DNA of 64,000 bases from positions 5,241,001 to 5,305,000 of the forward strand of contig NC_066597.1 in assembly GCF_905475345.1 (NCBI RefSeq), written 5' to 3'. Within the stretch, counting starts at the first letter, position 1. Each line of letters starts with the position of its first letter. The notes under the pieces were generated by a model, which was not told the origin of the DNA, made no database searches, and saw only the letters and a list, made by a program, of their open reading frames with translations. The position numbers were made by a program, and so were the translations under genes. The stretch is from Vespula vulgaris. Taxonomy: Eukaryota; Arthropoda; Insecta; Hymenoptera; Vespidae. This document shows, piece after piece, positions 40,996-53,026 of this stretch.

Positions 40996-42316
40996 CTCTG
41001 TCTCTCTCTCTCTCAAAACATACATACGTATACACATGATGCACCAACTGCATTTGCAATATTATCGCGACGCAATCAGGGCACGCGGCGCGCCGTAGTT
41101 CAAAATGCCAAACGATATTACGAGCCCTTCGTCACTGGCAAATACGTACGGCAAATAAGCGCCGCCCGCGTATACGCAAATATTAATTAACAAGCCAATG
41201 CGTTGCATTTGTCACGTGGACTGTTCGAAAAGGCAGAGCGAACTCAGACTTTGAAGAACAGAGTGAAAAAATTTCAGCAACTTTGTGTATTCAGACTTAT
41301 TTCGCTTTGCTTTTCCACTATAGGCACGACCGATAAAGTCCAATTTGTTAACCGAAGCATTTTTAAATATTACTAGATGATTCTTGTCATATCTGTCATT
41401 ACGCGATTTTTTCTAATGATTGTAAATCAAAAAGGAATTAAATATGGATTCTTATTGATAAGTAACTTCATTTTATAGTCAATCTGTTTAATCGTTTAAA
41501 TAGATAAGTGAATAATATATATACAAACAGTAGTTTTGTAGTAGTAGTTCTAATATTTTACAAGAATTTTCAGCAGCCTTAATTAGACACGGAAATAATC
41601 GTTCGTCCCAGTTTTTGTTATATAGAAAATATAAGAAATTTCCTGAGGTTCTTTTTAAAAAAGAAAAAAATGTGTCTGCATAAGTATAATAATAAATTCT
41701 CACCCCCATTTCGCTTTCTTCGGGATAAGAAAGACTCCTAACGTGACGTCGTATAACTTCCGTCATATTTCTTCCCATAACATTAATCGAAGTAAGAAGA
41801 AGCGAGACGATGAACCTGAAAAAGAGAGATAAACAAAATTAAAAACTATTCTAAAGAGCATTGACTAGATCGATTTAATCGATATTAATCAATTTTCACT
41901 AAACACTATAATTGTCAAATGTTCATCCATAACAAGTATCTAACAAGACTATAAAACTATTTTATCAAAGACTAAAAATCAAGACGACGACGTTCCATTT
42001 AATATCTCAAAGAACAAAACTATTCCCACTTAGCTTTTCCATTATATGTTTTAATCGAGAACGGTACGCTTTATTTACCATCACTGTAGAAAGATATTTA
42101 AAATTGTCCAGTCCATTGTACTCTCTGCTGTCCACAGCAGGAAGATCGAAAGACCGCGGGTCATAGAGAAAGAGAGAAAGAGAAAAAGAGAGAGAGAGAG
42201 AAAGAAAGAGATAGAAAGCGATGAGAGCAGTTGAGAGAGAGAGAGAAAGAGAGAGGGAAAGAGAAAGAGAGGAAGAGAGAAAAAGGGAGAGACAGATAGA
42301 AAGCGATGAGAGGAGT

Positions 42317-42354
<38 letters not shown>

Positions 42355-44855
42355 GAAACGATATTTCAATCTTCATTCTTTTACAATTTTGCTCTTTTTC
42401 CCCACCGTGGCGAGCCGATGGGTAATCCGCATATCGCGACGAACGGTAGATAGATTTCCTTTTGAGAGTATTGGGGGGAGTGGCTGGTGATAACACTGGC
42501 ATCGTTGGTGGTGAATGTATGAAGGGTAGGTCATGAAAGCAACGAGTTCGAGAGAAAGAGAAAGAGATAGAAAGAGAGAGAGAGAGAGAGAGAAGAGGCG
42601 GGTTGATTGTAACTGGTCGACCAGACCAAAGAGAAATTGCATTTCCTACCACGTATATCGTCAACCCTTGCGTCATTTCGTTTAAACAAACCGCGTCCAT
42701 TGCTGCTTGGTATGGAGGCTTCGGTATGACCAACATCGCCAAAGAGGCGCGGAACTCTCTTTTTGGTAGATTTACTAGCCACTTTGATTACGCTCTTGAA
42801 AATAATCCCAACCGGAACCTATCTCGATGAGACAGTCTACAATGCTTTTCCGTTTCTATTAACCATCTCCTCATTTCTTTTTAACTATTATTTTTAATAT
42901 ACATAGATATATATAGGATATGAAGTATCAACTTTATCTATCTGAATTATTTTCTTTATTTTCAATAATATGACTGAATATAATGATGACTGAATAAATG
43001 AGTAAATATAATGACTTAGACTAAATTATTCTTCCTTCATACCGTATTACACACAACTTTTGTATACCAAATTTCGGTACATTACTGAAAATAACAGAAA
43101 TAATTCAAGTGAGCAAAATGAATGCTCTATCCTATATATACATGCGTCTCTCATAAACTCTTGTTCATACACTGATACATATGCATAACATGATTATGTT
43201 ACATCGCGATACGAAAATCGTTGGATCCTGCGTACTCTGTCTCCTTAAGCAAGTACCACGGCTGTTGGATTAATGATACGACAAGGACTTTACCTTGGTT
43301 TGGTAAATAAATAAAAGCAAGCTTTTGGAAATGCGCCGAACGATTATGCATATGCATGACGCTATTCGTTACTACGATAACACAAAATGTAAATCCAGCA
43401 AAATTATGTAAAACATTACTATATATATATATTTTGTATTCTTGTTTTTTAGTTTTCTGTTTCTTTTTTATATTATACGAGATAATTTTTTTCGAATTAA
43501 AGAAAACGAGTTATTTCTACTTAAGATTCACGATATGCCTCCGTTGATCTCGATACTAAATATAAAAGTGACAAGCGTTAATAGCCGTGTACGATTTTTA
43601 CGTTGCGAAAGAACTTCTTAAACCAGCTTTGGCTTCTAAGCTTAACAACTCTAAGGACTTGTATTGAAAGGATTTCGTTGTTCCACGAAGAACGTGAAGC
43701 CGCAATAAAATCGTTCCAAGTGCCACTCGATCGGTACCTACTCAACGAGCGTTGAAATTGATGATAATGGAATCACTATCGAAAATTTCCTTCTCTTTCT
43801 CTCTCTTTTTCTGTTCTATACATTTCTTAGCATTTTATACGAACGACAAGATCGTAAGTGTTAAAAACAAAAATATTTTGAAATAGTAGAAGCAAAATTT
43901 TATTATTTTCTAACCCGCGCGCTCGTTCCACGTCTCCCTCTAAACGTTCATTCCGAGCCTATCGAGCTGTTGTGTTGTTTTCGAAAAACATTTGCGAACG
44001 TTGTAAATGCCGCTTATGTAATTATTCTGCTCGCCGCAACGAGAGTTTCATTGATATTTGCCCGATCAAATTATTTGTTATTTTTGTAAAACGATCCGAT
44101 GGTTGGCAAAAATTCCCTACTATCGTAACGTAACGTTATGTAATCTCTTTGGTACACTTGTCCCCGATATCGATATCGATTTCTCTCCTTTTTTCTTTTT
44201 TATTTATTTATTTTTCATTGTTTTTTACTATACATAGCTTCGTAATAGGCATCGACACAAGGGAAATTTTTATCGCGATGAGTATTTCCATTGCCAAAAC
44301 TAAATCAATATAACGAACGTTATTCTGACTCATATTATTTATATTCAACCTTCAAATTAAAAAGTAAAAGAAAGAAAAAGAACATTCGTTAATTTGAAAA
44401 ATAATATAAAAGAATTATTTTATATTATTTATAAATTGTATTAGTTGATATCAGTTGATAAAATATAATAAAAATAACGATATTCTCGAAGAAATAAAAC
44501 TGCTCCAAAATATTTCTCCAAGTTATATTTACGTGAATCTCGAAATTTCAAAATATCTTTTTACAATCAAAGACTTAAGGGGGGAATTTATAGACGATCG
44601 CAAAAAGTTTAATAAAATTCTCAGATCATTATTTCTTTCTCTCTCTAGTCCCTAGATACCTTTACCATAACGTCATGTTATGATTATGATCGTTACGTAG
44701 CTGGAAAATAGGGAAAAGGGGAGAAGAGATGCTCGTAAAGAATATAATTATTATCAAAATCGATCTCTTCTATGAAAGAAAAGATAAAGATCAGGGAAAG
44801 AAACGGTCGTTTCAAAAGGAACGACCCATCCATTGGTAATTTTTTCTTCGTTCCA

Positions 44856-44908
<53 letters not shown>

Positions 44909-45498
44909 CTCTCAAACTCGTATCTATCTATCTCGTTCTAACTACATAAAATCGTAGCAAAGTTCCATTCCAAAGAAGCTTCCCGTCGGGAGGACATTCT
45001 GTCGAAGACACCTTGATTACAATCCCAGAGTAATTCCCCGTGTCCTTTCACCGAATAAAGGGCAATCGGAGAAACGTCAGTAAAAACGGGTACATTTATA
45101 TTTTTCGGAGGGCCTGGCTGCCTGGTTGCCTGGCTAGTTGCCTACCTATCTCGTTCGCTAACAACCCTTTGCCAACCAACCCAACGTCCTCCAACCTCTC
45201 TGCTCTTATATAATCGAATTCTCATCAAATATTTAATAAACCGTTCCCCAGCAGTCTTTCGAGAATTTCGATTCGTTGATTCAATTAAGTCTTATTGATT
45301 CTGCGATCGATACTGCACTCAATGCTTCGATGATGAGACGAAAAGGGAGAGAGAGAGAGAAACAGAGAGGAATATGGAAAGTAATTTCTTCATTAATAAC
45401 TCGCAATCTCTTTCTACTTTACGATCTTTGAACTATCACTCTCTCTCTCTCTCGCTCTCTCTCTTTCTTTCTCTCTCTCCCTCTATCTATCTATTTAC

Positions 45499-45532
<34 letters not shown>

Positions 45533-46557
45533 CCCTCTCTCTTTCTCTCTCTTTCTCTCTACCTGAAAAATATTTTTTGACTGTGATACATACTTTGGAT
45601 AAGTTCAGAGAAAACATCGATCGTAGTCTTTGATCTTTTTTGTGATTTTTGTGACATATATTATCGATATCTTTTGCAATTGAAAATTTTAATACACAGG
45701 TGCATCCTTCTGTGAAGAAATTTATCAGAGTGATTGTCGTTGAAATAAAATTAAACTAAACTTCGTCTGAACAAAAAAAAAAAACAAAAAGAGAGAGAGA
45801 AAGAGAATGAAAAAAATCTCATTTAATTTCTGGAAGAAAAGTAAAAAGCTTCATTAGGGCACTGATTAATTAATAATAAGAAAATTGATAGCATAAGTAT
45901 AGAAGAAAAGTTGCTCGTGGTGGTCGTTATAAACTAGAAAGGGCTATTATTAATTGTAGAAGAAAGTAACGGGTTACGACTTTTTGATGAGGGTTAAACG
46001 TACCGGCGTCTATATATCTTAGCTACACACATACATGTATATATACAAGACATTGCTGTAAAAGTATTAAAGTACCTGAGTTTAATTGTTGTTCCACTTA
46101 AACTCTACGTTGCTTAAATGATAAAAAAAAAGAAAAATAATAAAAGATAATGATTAATATGCAACGAAATTATAAAAGATTAGCTGTAATTTATTTAAAT
46201 GGATTAATAATTTAAAAAAAAATTGTTAAATAAAACGAGTAATTCGTTGTGTTAATAATAGAACATCACGTTAAGAGATTACATAGAAGTGTCGTCATGT
46301 GCTCTACGAGGAAAAGTCAACAAGCAAGGGCAAAATCCTTCGGATTTCTGGTTGTCTCGTTATGCTGAACCCTACCGAAGCAAGCAAACGAACAATGTGC
46401 AAACAAATCGAAATCCACGCTTTGGGAATCCTCGCACGCAACGCATGCTTTTCATTCTAATCGTATCTCTAACGATATCGCGATAACGTTATAGAAGATT
46501 GTTAACGATTAAAATTAAACAATTGTTTTCATTTGTCACTCACCTGATTGGCTTCAT
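35084..46557 (-). CDS. DM4/12 family secreted protein, gene 5 (subfamily B)
   Basis: Five coding exons, complement(join(35084..35231,35468..35578,37789..37985,41704..41815,46544..46557)), give 193 aa. The first exon is only 14 bases (ATGAAGCCAATCAG before GTGAGT) and encodes M-K-P-I plus two bases. Joined to the next exon it gives a signal peptide MKPIRFIVSLLLTSINVMG. R-H-V-R follows at 28-31, then SLSYPEESEMG. Exon 3 opens IFFALAIPLDDP, with EANYKLP and RRKSIDRTTIYSMLE. It lacks the sequon seen after this motif in the other five genes. Exon 4 uses the acceptor CTTCTAG at 35579, so TC plus A makes Ser108, then IGYPARQCLLKSICE (Cys116, Cys122). The last exon starts PSSSR and has Cys171 and Cys178 (C-x6-C), ending ITLPYQDL. 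Every join is phase-consistent (2, 0, 2, 2). Introns of 4.7, 3.7 and 2.2 kb make this the largest gene of the cluster. The 14-base exon rests on phase, position and consensus only. Function is unknown. Confidence 0.83.
36988..37071. repeat. (GA)n microsatellite
   Basis: About 84 bases of GA with a few GAAA interruptions, in the third intron of gene 5. Confidence 0.93.
38770..39103. mobile_element. MITE-like element with TA-flanked inverted ends
   Basis: About 335 bases bounded by imperfect terminal inverted repeats. The left end reads CAGAGTGTCTCAATTAATTC. The right end, reverse-complemented, reads TAGGGTGTTTCACTTAATTC. The similarity continues inward for roughly 60 bases with small indels. 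Both ends abut TA. There is no coding capacity, so it would be a non-autonomous Tc1/mariner-type element. It sits in the second intron of gene 5. A related fragment (CGTATCGTCAAAA phrase) lies near 17727. Confidence 0.6.
39653..39690. repeat. (AC)n/(AT)n microsatellite
   Basis: Short AC run grading into AT, in the second intron of gene 5. Confidence 0.85.
40115..40208. repeat. (CT)n microsatellite
   Basis: CT run with CCCT and CTTT interruptions, in the second intron of gene 5. Confidence 0.93.
40961..41014. repeat. (CT)n microsatellite
   Basis: CT run of about 54 bases in the second intron of gene 5. Confidence 0.9.
42165..42350. repeat. Long duplicated (GA)n tract
   Basis: About 186 bases of GA-rich purine sequence in the first intron of gene 5. 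A unit containing AGATAGAAAGCGATGAGAG occurs twice (about 42210 and 42295), so the tract grew by duplication of a longer unit as well as by dinucleotide slippage. A further GA run lies at 42553-42593. Confidence 0.9.
44861..44911. repeat. (CT)n microsatellite
   Basis: CT run in the first intron of gene 5. Confidence 0.93.
45438..45560. repeat. Compound (CT)n(TATC)n(CT)n microsatellite
   Basis: A CT block is followed by about 12 TATC tetranucleotide units and then another CT block, in the first intron of gene 5, about 1 kb from its 14-base first exon. Confidence 0.93.
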
Positions 46558-47146
46558 TTTTGGCAAGAAGAAGAACTCATGAAAGACTGACGACTGAAGT
46601 GACAAAGGAATCAGTTAACCTCGTCGAGCAGGCACATTACGTAATCAATTTGCAACCGACAAGAGAACTACCATTTAACGTGCTTCTGAGGATAAAGAGA
46701 CAAAACTGGTACATATGTTCTAAGTGAACGAATTCACTGAACCATCTTCGAACCAACCAGAATCTCCACATAAGAAAAACGAAAATGAAAAAGATAAATA
46801 ATTAGTCAACGCACGATCGAACAGAATCAGTTTAATTTATAACAAAGAAACTTGTCGATTATGGTTAAGATAGTAGTATCATATTTATTAAAATTTATTA
46901 AACTGTCCTAATATTTCCAAAATATATATACATATATAAATAATATAAACCGGTTATTACTCAAAGCTATTATAAACAGTTAAAAAAATAAAATTTTTAT
47001 TTATCTTTCAAGTCAATTCAACTTAATTTCAAATTAAACGTAATAAATATAATATATGAGCGTGCCTGCTTATTTCAATTCTTAAAATATACTCTTGATA
47101 GAATAGTTTACACACACTTTCTCTCTTTGATACGTCATATATTACG

Positions 47147-47148
<2 letters not shown>

Positions 47149-47194
<46 letters not shown>
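47149..47194. repeat. (AT)n microsatellite
   Basis: About 46 bases of AT, preceded by a duplicated TACGTCATATAT phrase. Confidence 0.93.
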
Positions 47195-47198
<4 letters not shown>

Positions 47199-47688
47199 GA
47201 GTTGTAAATCCCATTTTCATTGGCAACAAGCGATATAATGAAAACTTGGTTGGTTTTACGACTTTGTAGTTCGATTCGTAAGACTGGTCAGTCTCCAGAG
47301 TGGTTCGGAAATGGCCGGAGAACTGAACACCACCTGACATAGCGTTTCCTTCGAACATAGTTATAGAAAACTCAATTTAGGAAAACCATCCGATGGATTT
47401 CCGATCTCGCGTCTCACCGTATACGTAAGTGAATAACGCGTAACTGCCTCCGATTTCGATCGTTTCGCATTGATTTCTTGTTCTCCTCCACGAAAAGAGA
47501 GAAAGAGAGAGAAAGAAAAAAAAAGAATCCCTGATCGCTTTCGACATTCGCCTACATCCTATGAAAAATAATATTGAATGAACTAGACGAGTGACATCTT
47601 ATAAATCTTTAGATTTATCACGATATACCGACGAAACGATCTTTTTTTTTTTTGTTATCTCGTTTTAAATGATTTTAGACAAAAAAGA

Positions 47689-47691
47689 TAG

Positions 47692-47735
<44 letters not shown>
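47689..47735. repeat. (GATA)n(GA)n compound microsatellite
   Basis: Several GATA units followed by a GA run, intergenic. Confidence 0.93.
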
Positions 47736-48164
47736 GGACTTTTGTTATCGAAGATAAGCTAATCTCTACTTTCATTTTCAACGACGTTCTTCCAAATGTA
47801 TGTTTAAACGACGTTCCTATTAATTTACTAGTATTCATTCCCTCAGTGTGTACAGTGTGTGTGTAGGCATACATATGTATATATAATATATACCTACATG
47901 TATATCTGCCAATAAATTCAGTCGTGCGATATATGCACATACATTTTCATACCACGAGCAGACCATGTCGATCAAAGCACGCAAGGCTGGCGCTCTTCAT
48001 GTAACTCGATTTGCATTGAAGATTTTAGCCGATCGCTTTTGAGCATTTTGGACGTACGGAGTTTCGATCTACCTTTGATTCTCGATTATGTCGCCCGGCA
48101 TAACCGTTCGCTTTGCGAGCTAGAGATAGAGAAAGATAGAGAGAAAGAGAGAGAGAGAGGGAGG

Positions 48165-49903
48165 ATATATAGGGTGAGACAATAATTCTGATCAATTTGA
48201 ATATCTCCGTTCTGTTTAAAGATATGCAGAAACTTTATTTATAAAAATCGTACGATGTGGAAGGGGTCATAATATAGCAGTAATAATATTTTGTAGATGG
48301 ACGTTTAAAGGACATATAAAGATCAATTTTATTTTATTTTTTCTTTTTTAAATAAATATGTTTTTTAACAGATATATGCTTAATTGCATCGGACAATACA
48401 ACTCGACATTCTATATGAAAAACAATATTAATCCATATATGTCGAAAAATTATTCACATATATAGCTTAGGAGATATTTTAATTTAAATATTACTAAGTA
48501 AACATATAGAGATGCGATTGAAATGTAATAAGAATAATAGTAAATAAATAGTAGTAGTAAAGAAGTAATGATTTCCTAGCTTACATTGCCTTATTATTCT
48601 GCACTTACATATTGATAATGTAAGATTAAACGCAGGATAAGTGTAAGGTAAATGTAAAATAAGAACAGAATAAAAGTTGAATAAGTGCTGATTAAGTAAA
48701 AAATTCTTATAACAATAAGAAAATCTTTCGACTTTTCAATGATTCACTTTCGTAAATTATCGATTATTATTAATTACCTTTTATCCCTTAATTTAAATAA
48801 ATAAAATAAATTTTTATCATTACAGAAACATTTAAATAATTTCATTACAGTCGTGTTCTTATTACGAATGAAAAATCTTTTGAGTTTTTGATCTTCGAAT
48901 TTTGTGCATTGGCGACAAAATTAAATTTACTTAAATAAAATACAAATTTAAATGATTCCATTATACTTAAGTCGTTATTAAACAAACTTGAGAAAACATT
49001 CAATTATAAAAATTATTAACAAAATCGATTTTATTACATCTATATTATTATTTAAATAAATAAAGAATAAAATATACTTGAAAACGGTGTTTGTTTTAAA
49101 TTTGTACGATTTTTCATTTCAAAGATATCGCCTTCGAAAGATTTCCATTCATAATTCGTACAGTACAACTGTTCGTAGTAATAGTAGTAGTAGTAGTAAC
49201 TTATATAGGTTAATTTATAAGTCAAAATTCATAGAGGTTAGTGTGTCACTGATCCAATTTGAATTAAATTATATAAGTCGGTGGGTTAACATAAATATCT
49301 TCCATTTACATAAGAATTTCTCCAAAACTAGAAGTCGTAGAGATTTAAATCAACCATCATTCTAAAAGGCAAACTTTTCTCTATTTTTCAATATATCGTT
49401 AATAATTATTATTAATAATAAAATTCATAATAAAAATAACAATTCGTTATAAACGATTTTTATAAACAAATTCTTGCGAACTTATTTTGCCAAAAAAAAT
49501 TCAAATGAAAACTGATTTCTAGAATTATATAAATTAATAAATAATAAATAAATAGTTATAAAAATAAATTAGTTTCTTAATCGGAAAAATAATTTTTTTG
49601 CATTAATAATCACACCTTTCATTTACAAAGGAATTTCTCCGAAACTAAAAGTCGTAAAGATTTGAATCAAGAAATAGACTTTTTTCTGTTATTCACTGTA
49701 TGATAATATGTAATTAACAATTATTTATAAACAATTTTTGAAAATAAAGTGTTACGAACTAAATTCATTTTATTTTGCTAAGAAAAAATCTTATTTTGAC
49801 AGCGTCTAAACTACGTACAATTTTTGTAAACGAAGTTTGTCCATATTTTTAAAAAAATCGGAGATATTCGTGGTGATCAAAATTATTATCCCACCCTATA
49901 TAT
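48165..49903. mobile_element. Non-autonomous DNA transposon with long terminal inverted repeats
   Basis: The left end (48165-48209) and the right end read in reverse complement (49903 down to 49859) align over 45 bases with about 38 matches. Both start ATATATAGGGTG and end GAATATCTCCG. Similarity continues inward to roughly 95 bases. Inside, a 51-base segment at 49303-49353 is repeated directly at 49620-49670 with 6 mismatches. No transposase frame is present in the 1.74 kb. It is best read as a degenerate, internally duplicated non-autonomous element of TA-targeting type. The superfamily is inference. Confidence 0.7.
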
Positions 49904-51417
49904 AGAAGCCTCTTCATTCCAATCTCCGTGCTCTCCTCGAACGAATCGAACGGGACTCGAATGGGATTGGATCGATCGATCGCACACCAAACTTGTATGT
50001 TCATTGAAGAATCTCTCAAGCCTCCTGCCATGAGTTCTAACTACGAGATAAATTCTAACTACGTTCGTGAGCGACAATAAGATCAGTTTTCATTCAGTTA
50101 TTCAACAAGAATCAAATATTCATAATAATTAAAATCATTTAAGTACTTTTTATCGAAGAAATTGTTTCGCAATTAACGTTTCTATTAAATTTATAAATTT
50201 ACATTCGCTTTTCTCTTCTCAACTTAAATTCGTCAGTCCGTTATTTCTATGTTCCAAAATCGTTAAGAATCGTTTTATCGTATTTTATAAGCGTCTATTC
50301 GATTTATATCCTGTTTTCGTCGAACTAAACGAGCTCGAAAGGAAAGGGAAAGAACGGAGGATCGATCGATCGTTGAGGCATCGACGCTTTTTCGTGCGAA
50401 GATTATCGGCAGTCCGGATAAGCTCGCGTTCTCAATCAACTTTATAGACGAATTTTATGGCCGGTCGATAGATAAGCGTTTTAAAATCCGTAAAACGAAT
50501 ACATGTTCTTGAGTCAGTATAGATCACATTCGTTCGCTCTTCACTATTTTCCAACTTTTCTTCAATACCAATAAATTAGCTGGAAAAAAAATAAAACAAA
50601 ACGAATGAACGATTCGCATTATTATAGAAAAAAATATTACAAAGCAACGTGATATAAAAATTTCTATATGGCACTTACCATCGTTAATATCATATTCATC
50701 GAATTTAGATCCCTGATATAGCTCTCACTTGAGAGTTTTATACAAAAAATAGCTATCAGGACTATCCATAGAAGCTCGTTTCGTCGAGTAACGCAAAACT
50801 AATTCCCTTGCGGTTCATCCCTTTTCGATTGTACGTATGGCCTTCGAAGGACCCTGTGAAAATTGCACGTATCTGCTTAAGGGCTGACAAAGCTACTTTC
50901 GTAAAGAACGCGTCTGGGAACGGTCCGAGTTGAACCGACCTTATAAACGATCAGCGAGAGAAAAGGAAAAAAAAGGAGCGAAGAAAGGGAAACTGGTGGA
51001 CTGGAAAATATGGTGCGAAAAAGAAAAAAGAGAAAGAGAGAAAGACAGTCATCTGCAAAAAATGTCGAATCGAGTCGAACGATCATATTGAACATAAAAA
51101 ACGTATCATGAAATTCAAAACGTCGTCGCAAAACGTTCGACTATTTGTTGGGCTATCAGTGGAAGGACAGAAAGTGGTTGAAATGAGAGAGAGAGAGAGA
51201 GAGAGAGGGAAAAAGGGATGGAAAATATGTAGCCTGGCAGATGAGAAACTCGAGATGTCGCCGCAGTTCTTTCCTCAACCACAATTTACCGTCCAGGAAA
51301 TATGATCCCTCCGTGAGGATCTGTGATCGAAATTGCCTTTTTCAATGGATGAAAATTTTTGTGAAAACAAAAAGAAAGAAAATAGAGTGTTGCGTTTCAC
51401 TCCACTTATCGCACATT

Positions 51418-51490
51418 ACTATTATTGTTATTATTATTAATATTATTATTATTATTGTTATCATTATTATCATTATTATTATTATCATTA
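51418..51490. repeat. (ATT)n microsatellite
   Basis: Trinucleotide ATT run with GTT and ATC interruptions, intergenic. Confidence 0.93.
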
Positions 51491-51815
51491 CGACTGTCAT
51501 ACGATTGTATCTTGAGTAGGTCCAAAGTCCCATTTTTTAACGGCCACATCTTTTTCCTTTCCTTTCTATTTTTCTTTTTCACGAATGTTTCTTATTAAAG
51601 AAAACATTTTTTAAAAACCTGCTAGAGATACATTTTGACTTCTGAGCACAGTTACAACACAGTCAAAAATCTACTCTCTACTATTAAAAACTTTCTCTTC
51701 AACTACCATTTATGAACTCACAAAAATAAAATACACATCTCAACATACTAGTTCCTGAGTTATTTATTGTATTCGGAGACGAACTCATATTGTGTCCTGG
51801 TTACTTCTGAACTCG

Positions 51816-51820
<5 letters not shown>

Positions 51821-51868
<48 letters not shown>
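51821..51868. repeat. (GA)n microsatellite
   Basis: About 48 bases of pure GA, intergenic. Confidence 0.95.
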
Positions 51869-51870
<2 letters not shown>

Positions 51871-52740
51871 TAAAATGTAGAGATTACTCGAAGGATAAGA
51901 AAACGAGACTAGAGCAATCACGACGTAACGATCCTTTCTTTCTTCTTCTTTTCTTTTCTTTTTACTTGCAACTTGTACAGAAAAGACTGATGGATCGTTA
52001 AACACAACATCGTTGTGTGTGCCTCAACAGTAATAGATAATAGTGATCTAGTTCAAGAAGAAAGTTTTCTATTGGTGAATACGTCGTAATATAAATTTAG
52101 GATTTCTTTGATATTATAATGTACTAAAAGTGAAAAATATCTTATTAGGAGAGAATAAAAATAATGTCTTCCACGAAAACCCTATGAAATTAAATTTACA
52201 TTATTCACACTTCAAATAAAAACCAGGATTCCATTGTCAAAGGATTTCGTTGTTAATGGTTAACACTATTTTAAATATTCTTGAAAATTTTTCATCATTT
52301 TCCTCGCATATATGCGATTTTCTGTGAATTATTTAATTTTGGAAATGCTTGCCACTTTGAAAGCGGAAATCGAATCGATTCGGAATTACTCATGGATTCT
52401 CGCTGCAAGTAACCTCATTTTTGACATAAATTTTTAATCAATCCATCCAGCTAGCCATTTAGACGGTAGAGTAGATATACTCATACTCATACACACACAT
52501 TCTTATTTTACGTATGGGACACAAAAATCTAAAAGAAGCAAAGACCCCAAATAATTTCAATAGTAAAATCATCTATTTTACTACATTACAAGAATAAGCG
52601 GTTGTAAATAGAAAAAAAAACGAATATTATAAAAATATAGATTGAATCTTAACGATTGATTTCGCTGACAACTATTAAAATCAACTATAATTGCGAAACG
52701 TCGAGTATGAGCCGTGTAGAGACTGACATGTCAAACAGAT

Positions 52741-52775
52741 CGACAATATTTTATTTATTTATTTATTTATTTATC
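52741..52775. repeat. (TTTA)n microsatellite
   Basis: Short TTTA tetranucleotide run, intergenic. Confidence 0.85.
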
Positions 52776-52975
52776 ATATAAAAGGAAAAAAATAGTCAAA
52801 AACTGTATTCCAAGCCCGAGTTGATATGCTCGACGTATAGATCTAGATATATATGTGTAAAGGGTATGGAAGCGAAATTAAATGTGTCGACGGAAAACAG
52901 AATGGAATTGTCGTTCCGATCGTGAACGAATCTGAGTGATAAATGCATGGAACTACGCTACGGATCATTCGGCTA

Positions 52976-52978
<3 letters not shown>

Positions 52979-53025
<47 letters not shown>
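52979..53025. repeat. (AT)n microsatellite
   Basis: About 47 bases of pure AT, intergenic. Confidence 0.95.

Positions 53026-53026
<1 letters not shown>

Noticed and set aside
45484..45531. Regularly spaced repeats that might suggest a CRISPR array
   Set aside because: These are tetranucleotide TATC microsatellites in eukaryotic DNA with no spacers.
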